A stretch of DNA of 57,050 nt, taken from contig NZ_AZSJ01000003.1 in the NCBI RefSeq assembly GCF_000516555.1, positions 34,218-91,267 on the forward strand. The letters run 5' to 3'. How positions within the stretch are numbered: position 1 is the first letter of the stretch; each line of letters begins with the position of its first letter. The stretch is from Afipia sp. P52-10 (GTDB lineage Bacteria > Pseudomonadota > Alphaproteobacteria > Rhizobiales > Xanthobacteraceae). Made by a program: the position numbers and the translations under genes. The notes below the pieces were generated by a model. That model saw only the letters and a program-made list of their open reading frames with translations. It made no database searches and had not been told where the DNA came from. Below, piece after piece: positions 17,863 through 27,450 of this stretch.

Positions 17863-18841
17863 AGCGATAGGGATCGGCCTTGTCGAGGAAGCTGGTGACA
17901 TACTGCCTGACCGCATCCTCCAGCGTCGTGAAGCCGCCATTGTAGCCCGCGCCGAGCAATCGGGCCATGTTCGCTTGCGTAAAATACTGATAGCTGCCGC
18001 GCAGGTTGTCCGGCATGTCGATGTATTCGATGTTCGGCTTGCTACCGAGCGCCGCATAGCCCGCCAGCATCAGATCACGGAAGCTGCGCGCGGAGCCCGT
18101 GCCGACGTTGAAAATGCCGTTCACAGCCGGCGCCGCAAGCAACCACTGCATTACCCGCACCACGTCGTCCACATAGATGAAGTCGCGCCGCTGATCGCCG
18201 TCGGCGATGCCCTCGCGATGCGACTTGAACAGTTGCACCGTGCGGCCGGCCTTCACATCGGCGAAGCGCTTGGCGAGCACGTTCATCATTGCGCCCTTGT
18301 GGTACTCGTTCGGCCCGAACACGTTGAAAAACTTCAGCCCGGCCCAGTGCGGCGGCAGCTTTTCCTTTCTCGCCACCCGCTCCGACACCAAAAGGTCGAA
18401 GAGATTTTTGCTCCAGCCGTACAGATTCATCGGCCGCAGCGCCTTCAAGGCCGGCACCGACCAGTCGTCGTCGAAACCGCCTTCGCCATCGCCATACGTG
18501 GCCGCCGACGAGGCATAGATGAAGCTGGTTCCGGTCGCCGTACACCAGTCGAGCAACGCCTTCGGCAGGATGAAATTGGCTTGCAGAACCCGATCGGCGT
18601 CGGTGGCGGTGGTTTCGGAGATCGCGCCGAGATGGACGATCGCCTCCAGCTTGCGGCCTTCAAGCCACTTCAACAAATCCGCCGGCGGGACGACGTCCGC
18701 GAGCTGGCGCTTGGCGAGGTTGCGCCACTTGCCGTCGGTCCCGAAATAGTCGCAGACGGCCACATCGTTGCGCCCTGCATCGTTGAGGGCCGCGACCATG
18801 TTCGACCCGATAAATCCGGCCCCGCCGGTGACCAGCAGCAT
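17861..18841 (-). CDS. hldD: ADP-glyceromanno-heptose 6-epimerase
   Basis: A 326-residue short-chain dehydrogenase-fold epimerase that converts ADP-D-glycero- to ADP-L-glycero-D-manno-heptose. It begins with the NADP-binding motif VTGGAGFIGSN; the Y-x3-K catalytic pair lies in NLYGWSKNLFD, and FFNVFGPNEYHKGAMMNV matches the substrate loop. The ATG at 18839-18841 directly precedes the Rossmann strand; the 44 upstream in-frame residues are not conserved-looking. It pairs with hldE and is divergent from waaF across 204 bp that must hold both promoters. Confidence 0.95.
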   Translation of the reverse strand: MLLVTGGAGFIGSNMVAALNDAGRNDVAVCDYFGTDGKWRNLAKRQLADVVPPADLLKWLEGRKLEAIVHLGAISETTATDADRVLQANFILPKALLDWCTATGTSFIYASSAATYGDGEGGFDDDWSVPALKALRPMNLYGWSKNLFDLLVSERVARKEKLPPHWAGLKFFNVFGPNEYHKGAMMNVLAKRFADVKAGRTVQLFKSHREGIADGDQRRDFIYVDDVVRVMQWLLAAPAVNGIFNVGTGSARSFRDLMLAGYAALGSKPNIEYIDMPDNLRGSYQYFTQANMARLLGAGYNGGFTTLEDAVRQYVTSFLDKADPYR

Positions 18842-19045
18842 GACACCTGACTTCCATGAATGTGCGGGCAACCATTGCCCCAGAGCCCGCGAGCGGGCAA
18901 CCTCCGTTGCCGGATATCCCCGCGCCCAGGAAGATGGTGGCCAACCGCCACTGACCTCTGGACGCCGGATCACGGAGAGGCTAACCCGCTCAAGGTCCTT
19001 ATCTTTTGGACGGTATGGCAGGAGCTGCGGCGGCGATCAACAGCA

Positions 19046-20137
19046 ATGAATCAGAGTTCATTCAATATCGCCGGAGGCACCGCCAGCCGGGCGGACAACA
19101 GCCCGATCCTCATTATCCCTTACATGTGGATCGGCGATTTCGTGCGGTGCCATACGGTGGTCCGGGTGCTCAAGCAGCGCTGGCCCGACCGGCCTGTGGA
19201 TGTGCTGAGCACGTCGCTCTGCGCGCCACTGGTCGATTACATGCCTGGCGTCCGCAAGGGCATCGTCTGGAACCTGCCGCGCGGCGCAATCGCCCTGAAG
19301 CAGCAACTGGCTCTCGCCGCACTCTTCCGGAAGGAGGGCTACGGCCAGGCGCTGATCATGCCGCGCACCTGGAAGGCGGCGCTGGCGCCGACCCTGGCAG
19401 GCATCCCCCAACGCACCGGGTTCATCGGCGAGGCCCGTTTCGGCCTGTTGAACGATTGGCGGCGCGGCGAGAAGGCGTTGCCGCGCATGGTGGATCGCTG
19501 CGCCGCGCTGGCCCTGCCCGCCAATGCGGCGCTGCCGGACGAATGGCCGGTGCCGCAGCTCGTCGTCAGCGCCGACGACATCACCGCATGGCGCAAGGCC
19601 AACAATCTGGGCGACACGCCGGCGATCGCGCTGGCTCCCGGCGCGGTCGGCCCGTCGAAGCGATGGACCTACTACGCGGATGCCGCACGCGCCCTCACCG
19701 CCCAGGGCTTCGACGTATGGGTCGTCGGCGGCCCCGGCGAGAAGGAGGCGGCGGGCGAGATCGTCCGCGCCGGCGGAGCGAAGGCACGCGATCTCACCGG
19801 CACCGACCTGCGGAACGGCATCCTGGCACTGGCGGCCGCGCCCCTGGTGATTTCCAACGATTCCGGCCTGCTGCACGTATCAGCCGCGATCGGCTCGCCG
19901 ACCATCGGCATCTTCGGCCCTACCAGCCCATATCACTGGAAGCCGCTGAACCCGATCGCCGCCGTCATCCAGAGCACGACCGAGGTGCCGTGCCGCCCCT
20001 GCCACAAGCCGGTCTGCCGCATGCAGCATCATGCCTGCATGCGCGACATCACGACCGGCGAGGTGATCGACGTCGCCACACGCGTGCTGAACGATGCGGG
20101 TGTCGTCACCATGCAAACCGCAGGGCGCGGCCTGTGA
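19046..20137 (+). CDS. waaF: ADP-heptose:LPS heptosyltransferase (WaaF/RfaF type)
   Basis: A 363-residue GT9 heptosyltransferase with the GT-B fold. Motifs: [23 protein letters not shown] at the N-terminus, the nucleotide-binding loop [12 protein letters not shown], and the late [26 protein letters not shown] that binds the ADP moiety. It adds the second L,D-heptose to the inner core of LPS. The ATG at 19046 is preferred; a longer open frame back to 18860 is not family-like. The stop overlaps the GTG start of gmhB (GTGA), indicating translational coupling. Confidence 0.93.
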   Translation: MNQSSFNIAGGTASRADNSPILIIPYMWIGDFVRCHTVVRVLKQRWPDRPVDVLSTSLCAPLVDYMPGVRKGIVWNLPRGAIALKQQLALAALFRKEGYGQALIMPRTWKAALAPTLAGIPQRTGFIGEARFGLLNDWRRGEKALPRMVDRCAALALPANAALPDEWPVPQLVVSADDITAWRKANNLGDTPAIALAPGAVGPSKRWTYYADAARALTAQGFDVWVVGGPGEKEAAGEIVRAGGAKARDLTGTDLRNGILALAAAPLVISNDSGLLHVSAAIGSPTIGIFGPTSPYHWKPLNPIAAVIQSTTEVPCRPCHKPVCRMQHHACMRDITTGEVIDVATRVLNDAGVVTMQTAGRGL

Positions 20138-20670
20138 GCGCACCCGAACGCAAGCCGGCCGTCTTCCTCGATCGCGACGGTGTCATCAACTATAACGACG
20201 ACGGCTATATCGGCACACGCGAACGCTTCCGCTGGATGGCAGGCGTAACAACAGCCATTCGTCGGCTCAACGCTGCGAACTATCATGTGTTCGTCGTCTC
20301 GAACCAGTCAGGCGTCGCGCGCGGATACTTCACCGAGGACGACGTGCGGACGCTGCATCGTTGGATGATCGCCGAACTGGCCGCCCAGGGCGCCCGCGTC
20401 GACGACATTCGCTACTGCCCTTATCTTGCGGACGCCAAGGTTGCCGCGTACCGACGCGACAGCGACTGGCGCAAGCCGAAACCCGGCATGCTGCTCGATC
20501 TGATGCAACACTGGCCGGTCGAAACCGATGCCAGCTTCATGATCGGCGATAGCGCAAGCGACATGGAGGCTGCGCGTGCGGCCGGCATACGCGGCTATCT
20601 GTTCTCCGGCGAAGACCTCGACGGCTTTGTCGCGCGGTGCCTGCGTGACCAGGCTAGGCAGAATGATTAA
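20134..20670 (+). CDS. gmhB: HAD-family heptose-1,7-bisphosphate 7-phosphatase
   Basis: A 178-residue HAD phosphatase that removes the 7-phosphate of D-glycero-manno-heptose 1,7-bisphosphate. Motif I is [11 protein letters not shown] near residue 12, motif [14 protein letters not shown], and motif [17 protein letters not shown]. The GTG start at 20134 overlaps the waaF stop. The usual zinc-binding loop of GmhB (Cys-x-His ... Cys-x-Cys before KPKPGM) is not present: the segment reads [19 protein letters not shown], with a single cysteine. Its 3' end overlaps the convergent waaC gene by 4 bp. Confidence 0.88.
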   Translation: MSAPERKPAVFLDRDGVINYNDDGYIGTRERFRWMAGVTTAIRRLNAANYHVFVVSNQSGVARGYFTEDDVRTLHRWMIAELAAQGARVDDIRYCPYLADAKVAAYRRDSDWRKPKPGMLLDLMQHWPVETDASFMIGDSASDMEAARAAGIRGYLFSGEDLDGFVARCLRDQARQND

Positions 20671-21611
20671 AGCAACCGCTCGACGGCAGCGATTGCCTCA
20701 CTCGCGACCGGCGCGCGCTCGATGCCGCTGGCAACCACGATCTCGCCCGCCCCCACCGGCCCGGTGAGTCCGGGATCGGATGCAACGTAAATGCCGAGCA
20801 GCGGCACGCCGTATGCCGCAGCCAGATGCAGCAGTCCGGTATCCACACCGACTACGAGTGAGGCACCCGCGATCACCTTCGCTGTTGCATCCAGCGGCTG
20901 ACGCTCGAGCACGCGACTGCCGGGGACGGCCGCAACGATCCGCTCGGCCCGTAGCTTCTCGAGGCCCGTTCCCCACGGCAGCACGCATTCGAATCCCTTG
21001 CCGTGCAGCCAGCGGCCGAGTTCGATCCAGCAGTCCTCAGGCCACTCTTTCGAGACCCGCGAGGTGCCATGCAGCAGCAATGCGTAGCGATCGCCAGACA
21101 GAGTTTCGACCTGGAGGCCGTAGTCGATTGCAGTGGCCGGCATGTAGCCCAGCGAGCGCCCGGTCAGCTGCCGGTTGCGCTCAACCGCATGCAAGGTGCG
21201 CGATACTTTGTGCCGGACATCATAGAAGCGCGACGCGAACGCCTCTTTGATGCTCGATGCGTCGTAGCCGTGCCGCTCGCCGAGCGCACCGCGCGCGATG
21301 ATCGCTGAGCGGATCAACCCTTGCGCATCGATCACGCGATCGAACACAGTGGGACGCAGTAACTTGCGGAACGTTGCGATCTCCGCCCAGGTCTCACGCT
21401 TCAACAGGTGCTTACGCCAGCGCCGCGTCGCCACCGGGATCACCGCATCGACGGCTGGATGCATTCCCACCAGCGGCGCGAACGCCTCCTCCACCACCCA
21501 GGCGATCTGCGCATCAGGAAAGTGCTTCCGTGCATCGGTCACCGCCGGCATGTGGTGCACGACGTCGCCGAGCGACGAGGTCTTGATGAAGAGAATGTTG
21601 TCTATGGCCAC
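20667..21611 (-). CDS. waaC: LPS heptosyltransferase I
   Basis: A 314-residue GT9 enzyme that transfers the first heptose onto Kdo. It opens with [23 protein letters not shown], the WaaC acceptor-site segment with the conserved S-L-G-D, has [17 protein letters not shown] in the ADP-heptose pocket, and ends with [21 protein letters not shown]. Convergent with gmhB, so not co-transcribed with waaF, although it acts just before it in the same pathway. Divergent from galE across 154 bp. Confidence 0.93.
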   Translation of the reverse strand: MAIDNILFIKTSSLGDVVHHMPAVTDARKHFPDAQIAWVVEEAFAPLVGMHPAVDAVIPVATRRWRKHLLKRETWAEIATFRKLLRPTVFDRVIDAQGLIRSAIIARGALGERHGYDASSIKEAFASRFYDVRHKVSRTLHAVERNRQLTGRSLGYMPATAIDYGLQVETLSGDRYALLLHGTSRVSKEWPEDCWIELGRWLHGKGFECVLPWGTGLEKLRAERIVAAVPGSRVLERQPLDATAKVIAGASLVVGVDTGLLHLAAAYGVPLLGIYVASDPGLTGPVGAGEIVVASGIERAPVASEAIAAVERLL

Positions 21612-21765
21612 TGGGAACCGAAGTTGAAACGCACCGAAGTTCAGGTTTCAGCAACCATACCGCATGCAAAAGTCCCCGAGAAAGCCCGATCTCCCACTAT
21701 CCATAACTCCTGCTCCATATTTCTCCAGAAAACTTGCAGGAGAACGGCAAGGGAAGCGGCAATCC

Positions 21766-22779
21766 ATGACAGTGCTCGTCACCGGCGGCGCAGGGTACAT
21801 CGGCAGCCACATGGTTCATGCGCTGGTCGATTCCGGCGAAAGCGTGATCGTCGTCGATAATCTATCCACAGGCTCTTCCCATTTCGTGCCTGAGGGCGTT
21901 CCGCTCTACATCGGCGATGCCGGCGACGAGAACCTCGTCGAGGGCGTGATCGGTTCGCACCGGATCGATGCGATCGTGCATTTCGCGGGCTCGATCATCG
22001 TACCGGAGTCGCTGCGCGACCCGCTCGGCTATTATCGCAACAACACCATGACGACTCGCAACTTGTTGGCAACGGCCGTCAAATGCGGCGTCAGGCGATT
22101 CATCTTTTCCTCGACGGCAGCAGTGTACGGCAATCCCGCAGGCGTGCCGGTGACCGAAGATGCTCCGACGCGGCCGCTATCACCCTACGGCGCGTCGAAA
22201 CTGATGACCGAGATCATGCTGCACGACGTGGCCGCCGCGCATACGCTGCAGTTTGTCGTGCTGCGTTACTTCAATGTCGCGGGCGCAGACCCTGCGCTCC
22301 GCTGTGGCATTGCCGTGCCCGAGGCAACCCATCTGCTGAAGGTCGCTGTGGAAGCCGCCACCGCACAGCGGCCGAAGATCGACGTGTATGGCACCGACTA
22401 TCCGACACCCGACGGCACCTGCATTCGCGATTTCATTCACGTCAGCGATCTCGCGCAGGCGCACCGGGCGGCGCTGGCCTATCTGCGGCTGGGCGGCGCC
22501 TCCGACACCTTCAACTGCGGCTACGGTCATGGCCATTCGGTGCTGGAGGTGATTGAAGCCGTGCGCCGCGTCTCGGGGCGCAACTTCGCCGTCAATCATG
22601 CCTCCCGCCGGCCGGGTGATATCATGGCCATGGTGGCCGATACCCGCCGCATCCGCGAACGGCTCGACTGGGTTCCGCAGTTCAACGATCTCGACACCAT
22701 CGCCGCCCACGCCCTCGCCTGGGAGGAAAAGCTGCTGAATGAGCGCGCGGTCCACGTCCCGCTGGCGATTCCGGCCTGA
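21766..22779 (+). CDS. galE: UDP-glucose 4-epimerase
   Basis: A 337-residue SDR epimerase interconverting UDP-glucose and UDP-galactose (or the N-acetyl forms). Motifs: VTGGAGYIGSHMVHAL near residue 4, SSTAAVYGNP, the catalytic YGASK near residue 147, and RYFNVAGADP. The length is the usual one. Start at 21766, preceded by AAGGGAAG; the 34 upstream in-frame codons are not conserved-looking. It is followed by the ABC exporter 273 bp downstream, and both suit envelope polysaccharide or LPS supply. Confidence 0.93.
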   Translation: MTVLVTGGAGYIGSHMVHALVDSGESVIVVDNLSTGSSHFVPEGVPLYIGDAGDENLVEGVIGSHRIDAIVHFAGSIIVPESLRDPLGYYRNNTMTTRNLLATAVKCGVRRFIFSSTAAVYGNPAGVPVTEDAPTRPLSPYGASKLMTEIMLHDVAAAHTLQFVVLRYFNVAGADPALRCGIAVPEATHLLKVAVEAATAQRPKIDVYGTDYPTPDGTCIRDFIHVSDLAQAHRAALAYLRLGGASDTFNCGYGHGHSVLEVIEAVRRVSGRNFAVNHASRRPGDIMAMVADTRRIRERLDWVPQFNDLDTIAAHALAWEEKLLNERAVHVPLAIPA

Positions 22780-23052
22780 TCCAACCCGGTTGTGAGGCCG
22801 TCAAGTCTCGCAAAGCGATTGTTTTGACTTGAAAATCCGCGTCCAAGCAGGCAATGAGGCCGCACGCCTCTAACCCCGCCGCTGCGCCGGCTTCGGCTGC
22901 AGGGCGATGAACCTGGACGGCATCCGATTTCCGACACCCGCGTCACCGACAAGCCGCTCGAGCAGGACCCGCACGGGACCGCCCTGCTGATCCGCCGCCT
23001 GATCAAGGAGCAAGGCGTCGCCTACTGGCGTCGTTACGCCCTCGCCTTCATC

Positions 23053-24738
23053 TTGATGTCGGTCGCGGCAGCCGCCACCGCGCTCTCCACCTATCTGCTG
23101 AAGGACGTCGTCAACGCCGCCTATCAGGAGCGCAATTTCAACCTGATCCTCACTCTGTCGCTCGGGATCGCTGCGATCTTCATTGTCCGCGGTGCTGCGA
23201 CCTACGGCCAATCGGTGATCCTGTCGAAGATCGCCAACGCCATCCTCGCCGATAACCAGCGCCGGCTGTTCGCCAAACTGATGCGCGAGAACGTCGGTTT
23301 CTATTCGGACCGTCACTCGTCCGAGTTCCTGGCGCGGATGACGATCGGCGCAAGCGCGATCGCCCAGCTTCTCAACATGCTGATCACCTCGGTCGGCCGT
23401 GACCTGCTGACACTGATCGGCCTTCTGGTGGTCATGATCGTGCAGGATCCGGTGATGGCGCTGATCGGACTTCTGGTCGCGCCGCCGGCACTGCTGGTGC
23501 TGCGCAAGCTGATCCGCCGCATCCGCGGTCTCGCCGGCAATCAGTTCACGGGGCAGGCCAACATCCAGGAGACGATGCTGGAGGCACTGCAGGGCATCCG
23601 CACGGTCAAGGCGTTCACGCTTGAAGGCGCGATGCAGCAGCGGATCGACGCGAACATCGACGCGGTTCAGGCCAGCGCCAACAAGATGGCGCGGGTCTCG
23701 CATCGCTCCAGCCCGCTGATGGAGACGCTTGGCGGCCTCGCGATCTGCCTCACCTTGGTCTACAGCGGCTATCGTATCGTCGAAACCGGTGCCACGCCCG
23801 GCCAGTTCCTCTCGTTCCTGGCAGCGTTCCTGCTGGCCTACGAGCCGGCCAAGCGCTTGGCCAAGCTCAACCTCGATCTCAACGCCGCGCTGATCGGCGC
23901 CCGCAAGCTGCTCGAAATCGTCGACAGCCCGTCGAGCGAACCAGATGACGGCGACAAGCCCGCGCTGCGTCTTCGCGATGCCCGTGTCGAATTCTGCGAT
24001 GTGACGTTCGCCTATCGGCCGGGCGAGACGGTGCTCGACCACATGAATCTGGTCGCAGAGCCCGGCAAGGTGACGGCACTGGTCGGTCCTTCCGGCGGCG
24101 GCAAATCCACCGTGCTCAACCTGATGCTGCGGCTGTACGAAGTCGCCGAAGGCGCGATCCTGGTGGACGGGCAAACGATCGCCGACGTCTCGCGCCAATC
24201 GCTGCGACTGCAGACCGCCTATGTGGGCCAGGACGTGTTCCTGTTCCGCGACACCATCCGCGAGAACATCGCCTTCGGACGTCCGGGTGCGAGCCAGGCC
24301 GACATCATCGCCGCTGCCACGGCCGCCTGCGCACATGACTTCATCATGGGTTTCCCGCAAGGTTACGATACGCCGGTCGGCGAGCATGGCGCGCAGCTCT
24401 CCGGTGGCCAACGCCAGCGCATCGCCATTGCCCGCGCGCTGGTGAAGAACGCGCCGATCATCCTGCTCGACGAAGCGACCGCCGCACTGGACTCCGAATC
24501 CGAGCGCCAGGTGCAGGAGGCGATCGAGCATCTCTGCCACGGACGCACGACGCTGGTGATTGCCCATCGCCTCAACACCATCATGCACGCCGATACGATC
24601 CATGTGATCGAGAACGGCCGCGTGGTGGAGACCGGCAATCACGACGACCTGCTCCGCCGCAACGGCCGCTACGCCTCGTTCTTCCGCCTGCAGTACCGCG
24701 ACAGCCGCCCGCTGGCACTGGCCTCCGGCAACGGATAA
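23053..24738 (+). CDS. MsbA-like ABC exporter, fused permease and ATPase (start uncertain)
   Basis: A half-transporter of at least 561 residues, with six membrane helices followed by a nucleotide-binding domain. Walker A GPSGGGKST is near residue 346, signature LSGGQRQRIAIARAL near 448, Walker B IILLDEATAALD, H-loop VIAHRLNT. Lipid A/LPS flippases and multidrug exporters share this form, and the LPS neighbourhood favours an envelope lipid substrate. The listed start (TTG at 23053, ATG at 23056) cuts the first helix short: in-frame sequence back to about 22861 still reads as a natural N-terminus (DTRVTDKPLEQDPHG..., then YWRRYALAFILM) but has no ATG, GTG or TTG. The only nearby ATG (22907) is in another frame. 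Confidence 0.88.
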   Translation: MMSVAAAATALSTYLLKDVVNAAYQERNFNLILTLSLGIAAIFIVRGAATYGQSVILSKIANAILADNQRRLFAKLMRENVGFYSDRHSSEFLARMTIGASAIAQLLNMLITSVGRDLLTLIGLLVVMIVQDPVMALIGLLVAPPALLVLRKLIRRIRGLAGNQFTGQANIQETMLEALQGIRTVKAFTLEGAMQQRIDANIDAVQASANKMARVSHRSSPLMETLGGLAICLTLVYSGYRIVETGATPGQFLSFLAAFLLAYEPAKRLAKLNLDLNAALIGARKLLEIVDSPSSEPDDGDKPALRLRDARVEFCDVTFAYRPGETVLDHMNLVAEPGKVTALVGPSGGGKSTVLNLMLRLYEVAEGAILVDGQTIADVSRQSLRLQTAYVGQDVFLFRDTIRENIAFGRPGASQADIIAAATAACAHDFIMGFPQGYDTPVGEHGAQLSGGQRQRIAIARALVKNAPIILLDEATAALDSESERQVQEAIEHLCHGRTTLVIAHRLNTIMHADTIHVIENGRVVETGNHDDLLRRNGRYASFFRLQYRDSRPLALASGNG

Positions 24739-24785
24739 GCGATCCTGGCGGCTGAGATTCCCTCCCACGTCCTGTGAGATACCGC

Positions 24786-25481
24786 ATGACCGCACAATCT
24801 TCCTTCGTCATCGCCCCTCTCGCGCAGCCGCAGCTTCCTGTCGCTGGCACATCGCAGACGTTTCCGGTGCGCCGCATCTGGTGCGTCGGCCGCAACTACC
24901 TCGAACACATCCGAGAACTCGGCAATGATGAACGCCAGCCGCCGTTCTTCTTCGCCAAGCATGCGGACATGATCGCCCAGGACGGCGCCACTATCCCCTA
25001 TCCGCCGCTGACGAAGGATCTCCATCACGAGGCCGAACTCGTCGTCGCGCTGAAGAGCGGCGGCAGCAACCTCGATCCGGCGACGGCCTTGGACCACGTC
25101 TACGGCTATGCCGCCGGCATCGACCTGACCCGGCGCGACCTGCAGATGGCCTCGCGCAAGAAGGAGCAGCCCTGGGAGATCGGCAAGTCGTTCGACCAGT
25201 CGGCGCCTTGCGGCACGATCAAGCCGGCCTCGGAGATCGGCCATCCGTCGAAGGCGCGGATCTGGCTCAGCGTCAACGGCACCATCCGGCAGGACGGCAA
25301 CATCGATCAGATGATCTGGAACGTCGCCGAGATCATTGCGAAGCTGTCGCAGCAGGTCTCGGTCGGCGCGGGCGACCTGATCATGACCGGCACCCCGGCC
25401 GGCGTCGCCGCCATCAATAAGGGCGATACGCTCGAGTGCAATATCGACGGCGTCGGCACCGTGAAGGTGACGATCAGCTAA
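24786..25481 (+). CDS. Fumarylacetoacetate hydrolase-family protein
   Basis: A 231-residue FAH-fold enzyme. Metal-binding acidic residues appear in LHHEAELVVAL (E-x-E) and later in the DLTRRDLQ segment; the C-terminal MTGTPAGVAAINKGD is the family signature. Members include fumarylpyruvate and acylpyruvate hydrolases and oxaloacetate decarboxylases, acting in aromatic or 2-oxo-acid catabolism. The nearest described type by length and motifs is the fumarylpyruvate hydrolase/acylpyruvase group. Start at the ATG at 24786, 47 bp after the ABC exporter on the same strand, without evident functional connection. Confidence 0.88.
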   Translation: MTAQSSFVIAPLAQPQLPVAGTSQTFPVRRIWCVGRNYLEHIRELGNDERQPPFFFAKHADMIAQDGATIPYPPLTKDLHHEAELVVALKSGGSNLDPATALDHVYGYAAGIDLTRRDLQMASRKKEQPWEIGKSFDQSAPCGTIKPASEIGHPSKARIWLSVNGTIRQDGNIDQMIWNVAEIIAKLSQQVSVGAGDLIMTGTPAGVAAINKGDTLECNIDGVGTVKVTIS

Positions 25482-25487
25482 CCGCCA

Positions 25488-26777
25488 TCACGCCTTTAGC
25501 GCCTTCTCGATCGCGGCAGCGATCTGGAACAGCCGCGCGTCGTTGCCGTGACGCGCGAACAGCATCAGCCCGCACGGCAGCGCGTTGCCAAAATTCAGCG
25601 GCAGCGTGATCGCGCAGAGATCGAAGAAATTGGCGATCGCCGTGTTCCGCAGCAGAAGCGCATTGCGCGAGGCGAAGCCGTCCGGCGTCGACACCTCCTC
25701 CATCGTCGGCGCGACGATCGGCGTGGTCGGCATCGCCAGCACATCGACGCGGTCGAACAAAACATCCATTCTGGCGATGCCCTGCAACCGCTCGCGCATG
25801 TTGCGAATATAGTCGGCCGCGATCATCGGCGCGGCACGCATCATGCGTGCCCGCACGAACGGATCAACGCCGTCCCCGTCCTCCGCCAGCAGCGTGCGAT
25901 TGATCGTGTAGGCCTCCGCCGGAGCGATGCCGCCGCGCTCGTTGACACCGTGCATGATGTCCAGCGCATCGAGGGTGATGTCGGACCGTTTCGCCGAGGC
26001 GAGCTTCGCCAACGCCTGCTGAAATGCCGGACCGACGATACCGTCCAGATGATCGAGCACCATGCCCTGCACCAAACCGATGCGGATATCGCCAAGCGTC
26101 GCAGCTTCGAGCGCGGACGGCTTTTCGCCCGCGAGCACGGCGTCGGTGCGGAAGCAGTCGGCAACGCTGCGCGCCATCGGTCCGATCGAATCGAGCGCGA
26201 ACGACAGCGGATAGACGCCCTCGCGTGGAATCCGCTTCTGGGTCGGCTTGTAGCCGACGATGCCGCAGAGCGCGGCAGGAATACGGGTCGAACCGCCGGT
26301 ATCGGTACCGATCGTGATCTCGCCGATCCCGTCGGCGCAGGCCACCGCCCCGCCCGACGACGAGCCACCGGGAATGCGCTTGCGATCTGCCGGATTGCCG
26401 GGAGTGCCGAAATGCGGATTGGCGCCGACGCCGGAAAACGCGAACTCCGTCATGTTGGTCTTCGCCGCGATCACGGCGCCGGCAGCCCGCAGCCGGGCGA
26501 TGGCCGGCGCGTCGGCCGCAGCCTTCCTGCCGCGCTTGGCCAGCACCGCCGAGCCCGCGCGGGTGACTTCGCCGGCGACATCGAACAAATCCTTGATGGT
26601 GATGACCGCGCCATCGAGCGGTCCCAGGCTCTGCCCCGCCTTGGCGCGCGCATCGGCGGCGTCGGCCTCGATGCGCGCCGTCTCCGGATAAACGGTGAGG
26701 CAGGATCGCGCGCCCTCACCCTTCGGGTCAGTCGCGCGGGCTAAGGCTTGTTGTAGTCGTTCGCGGGCTGTGCTCAT
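25488..26777 (-). CDS. Amidase (amidase signature family)
   Basis: A 429-residue amidase-signature hydrolase. The Ser-cisSer-Lys triad can be followed: Lys in AVITIKDLFDVAGE, cis-Ser in GGSSSGGAVACADG, and nucleophile Ser in TDTGGSTRIPAALCGIVGYKP. It hydrolyses carboxamides; the family also contains GatA and allophanate hydrolases, but there are no gatB/gatC genes or an urea-amidolyase partner nearby. The ATG at 26775-26777 is chosen; the 37 upstream in-frame residues are not family-like. Convergent with the FAH-family gene (6 bp apart). Confidence 0.9.
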   Translation of the reverse strand: MSTARERLQQALARATDPKGEGARSCLTVYPETARIEADAADARAKAGQSLGPLDGAVITIKDLFDVAGEVTRAGSAVLAKRGRKAAADAPAIARLRAAGAVIAAKTNMTEFAFSGVGANPHFGTPGNPADRKRIPGGSSSGGAVACADGIGEITIGTDTGGSTRIPAALCGIVGYKPTQKRIPREGVYPLSFALDSIGPMARSVADCFRTDAVLAGEKPSALEAATLGDIRIGLVQGMVLDHLDGIVGPAFQQALAKLASAKRSDITLDALDIMHGVNERGGIAPAEAYTINRTLLAEDGDGVDPFVRARMMRAAPMIAADYIRNMRERLQGIARMDVLFDRVDVLAMPTTPIVAPTMEEVSTPDGFASRNALLLRNTAIANFFDLCAITLPLNFGNALPCGLMLFARHGNDARLFQIAAAIEKALKA

Positions 26778-26920
26778 GGCCGCAGGATCGCAAGTTCGAT
26801 CCGGCGAGGCAATGGCCCGCAGCGCGAGGCCGCCCTGCATGCTTGGGTAGCGCACCCGAACGGCGCCATCCCCAGCAATCGTCCGCACACAATGGTCAAA
26901 TTCGCAGCCGCGGCGATGTA

Positions 26921-26936
26921 TGTGATCTATCTCACA
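26921..26936. promoter_or_regulatory. CRP-like palindrome upstream of the 54-aa membrane protein gene
   Basis: TGTGATCTATCTCACA fits the CRP-family consensus TGTGA-N6-TCACA at every defined position. It ends 50 bp before the ATG of the small gene at 26987 and about 144 bp before the divergent amidase start, a position suited to activation of either. Confidence 0.6.
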
Positions 26937-26986
26937 GTCGCGCCTTCACAGGCTCGTCATCCTGAGCGGCGGATGGAGAGCGCGCG

Positions 26987-27151
26987 ATGCGAGACCTGCT
27001 GATACTGGCCACGATATGGCTGGGGATGTTTTTTGCCCTGACGCGCGCGGCGCGTTACCCGACCTTCTGGGCCGCCGTCGGCGCGAGCGCCGCGACCGGC
27101 TTCATCGGCATCTACGTGTTCTGGGTGGACTGGACGCCGCCTCTGCACTGA
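26987..27151 (+). CDS. 54-residue membrane micro-protein, unknown function
   Basis: A short frame encoding 54 residues with two hydrophobic stretches (LLILATIWLGMFFALT and WAAVGASAATGFIGIYVFWV) separated by a short basic turn (RAARYPT), ending WTPPLH. This regular layout, a GGAGAG sequence 8-10 bp before the ATG and a CRP-like palindrome upstream all argue that it is a real gene. No family is recognised. The next gene is convergent and begins its stop 5 bp away. Confidence 0.6.
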   Translation: MRDLLILATIWLGMFFALTRAARYPTFWAAVGASAATGFIGIYVFWVDWTPPLH

Positions 27152-27156
27152 GGCGC

Positions 27157-27369
27157 TTACGCCGCCTCTGCCGAACCGCGCAGCATCGATCGCGCCGTAA
27201 GCCTTGCCGCCAGCGACACGACCTCCGCCGGTCCGCGCGGCGCCTCGGCCCGTGCACGCGCACGACGCTCGACATCGTCGGCCAGACGGTGCAGCAGGCT
27301 GATGGTCGACTTGTTGGTCTCGCGCGCCGCCAGGCGACGATAACGCAACGCTCTTTCAAACGGGGTCAT
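27157..27369 (-). CDS. 70-residue basic protein, unknown function
   Basis: A 70-residue, probably helical, arginine-rich protein starting MTPFERALRYRRLAARE with leucine/alanine heptads that could form a short coiled coil (ISLLHRLADDVERRARARAE). It is not recognised. The ATG at 27367-27369 has GAGGAG about 8 bp upstream. A CRP-like palindrome (27451-27466) lies 81 bp upstream of it. It is convergent with the 54-residue gene, and the two may respond to the same regulator. Confidence 0.6.
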   Translation of the reverse strand: MTPFERALRYRRLAARETNKSTISLLHRLADDVERRARARAEAPRGPAEVVSLAARLTARSMLRGSAEAA

Positions 27370-27450
27370 CGAACGGCTCCTCAGTCTCATACCAATCGAT
27401 ATGGGTGGGGCTTCACGCGAACCAAGATGGTTCAAGTCACAGCACGAGGA

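Noticed and set aside
22870-24795. Long minus-strand open frame opposite the ABC exporter
   Set aside because: Arg/Gln/Asp-rich, no motif, exactly mirrors codon positions of the exporter; the same holds for long antisense frames at 34168-35820, 41169-42713, 42882-44246 and 25548-26744.
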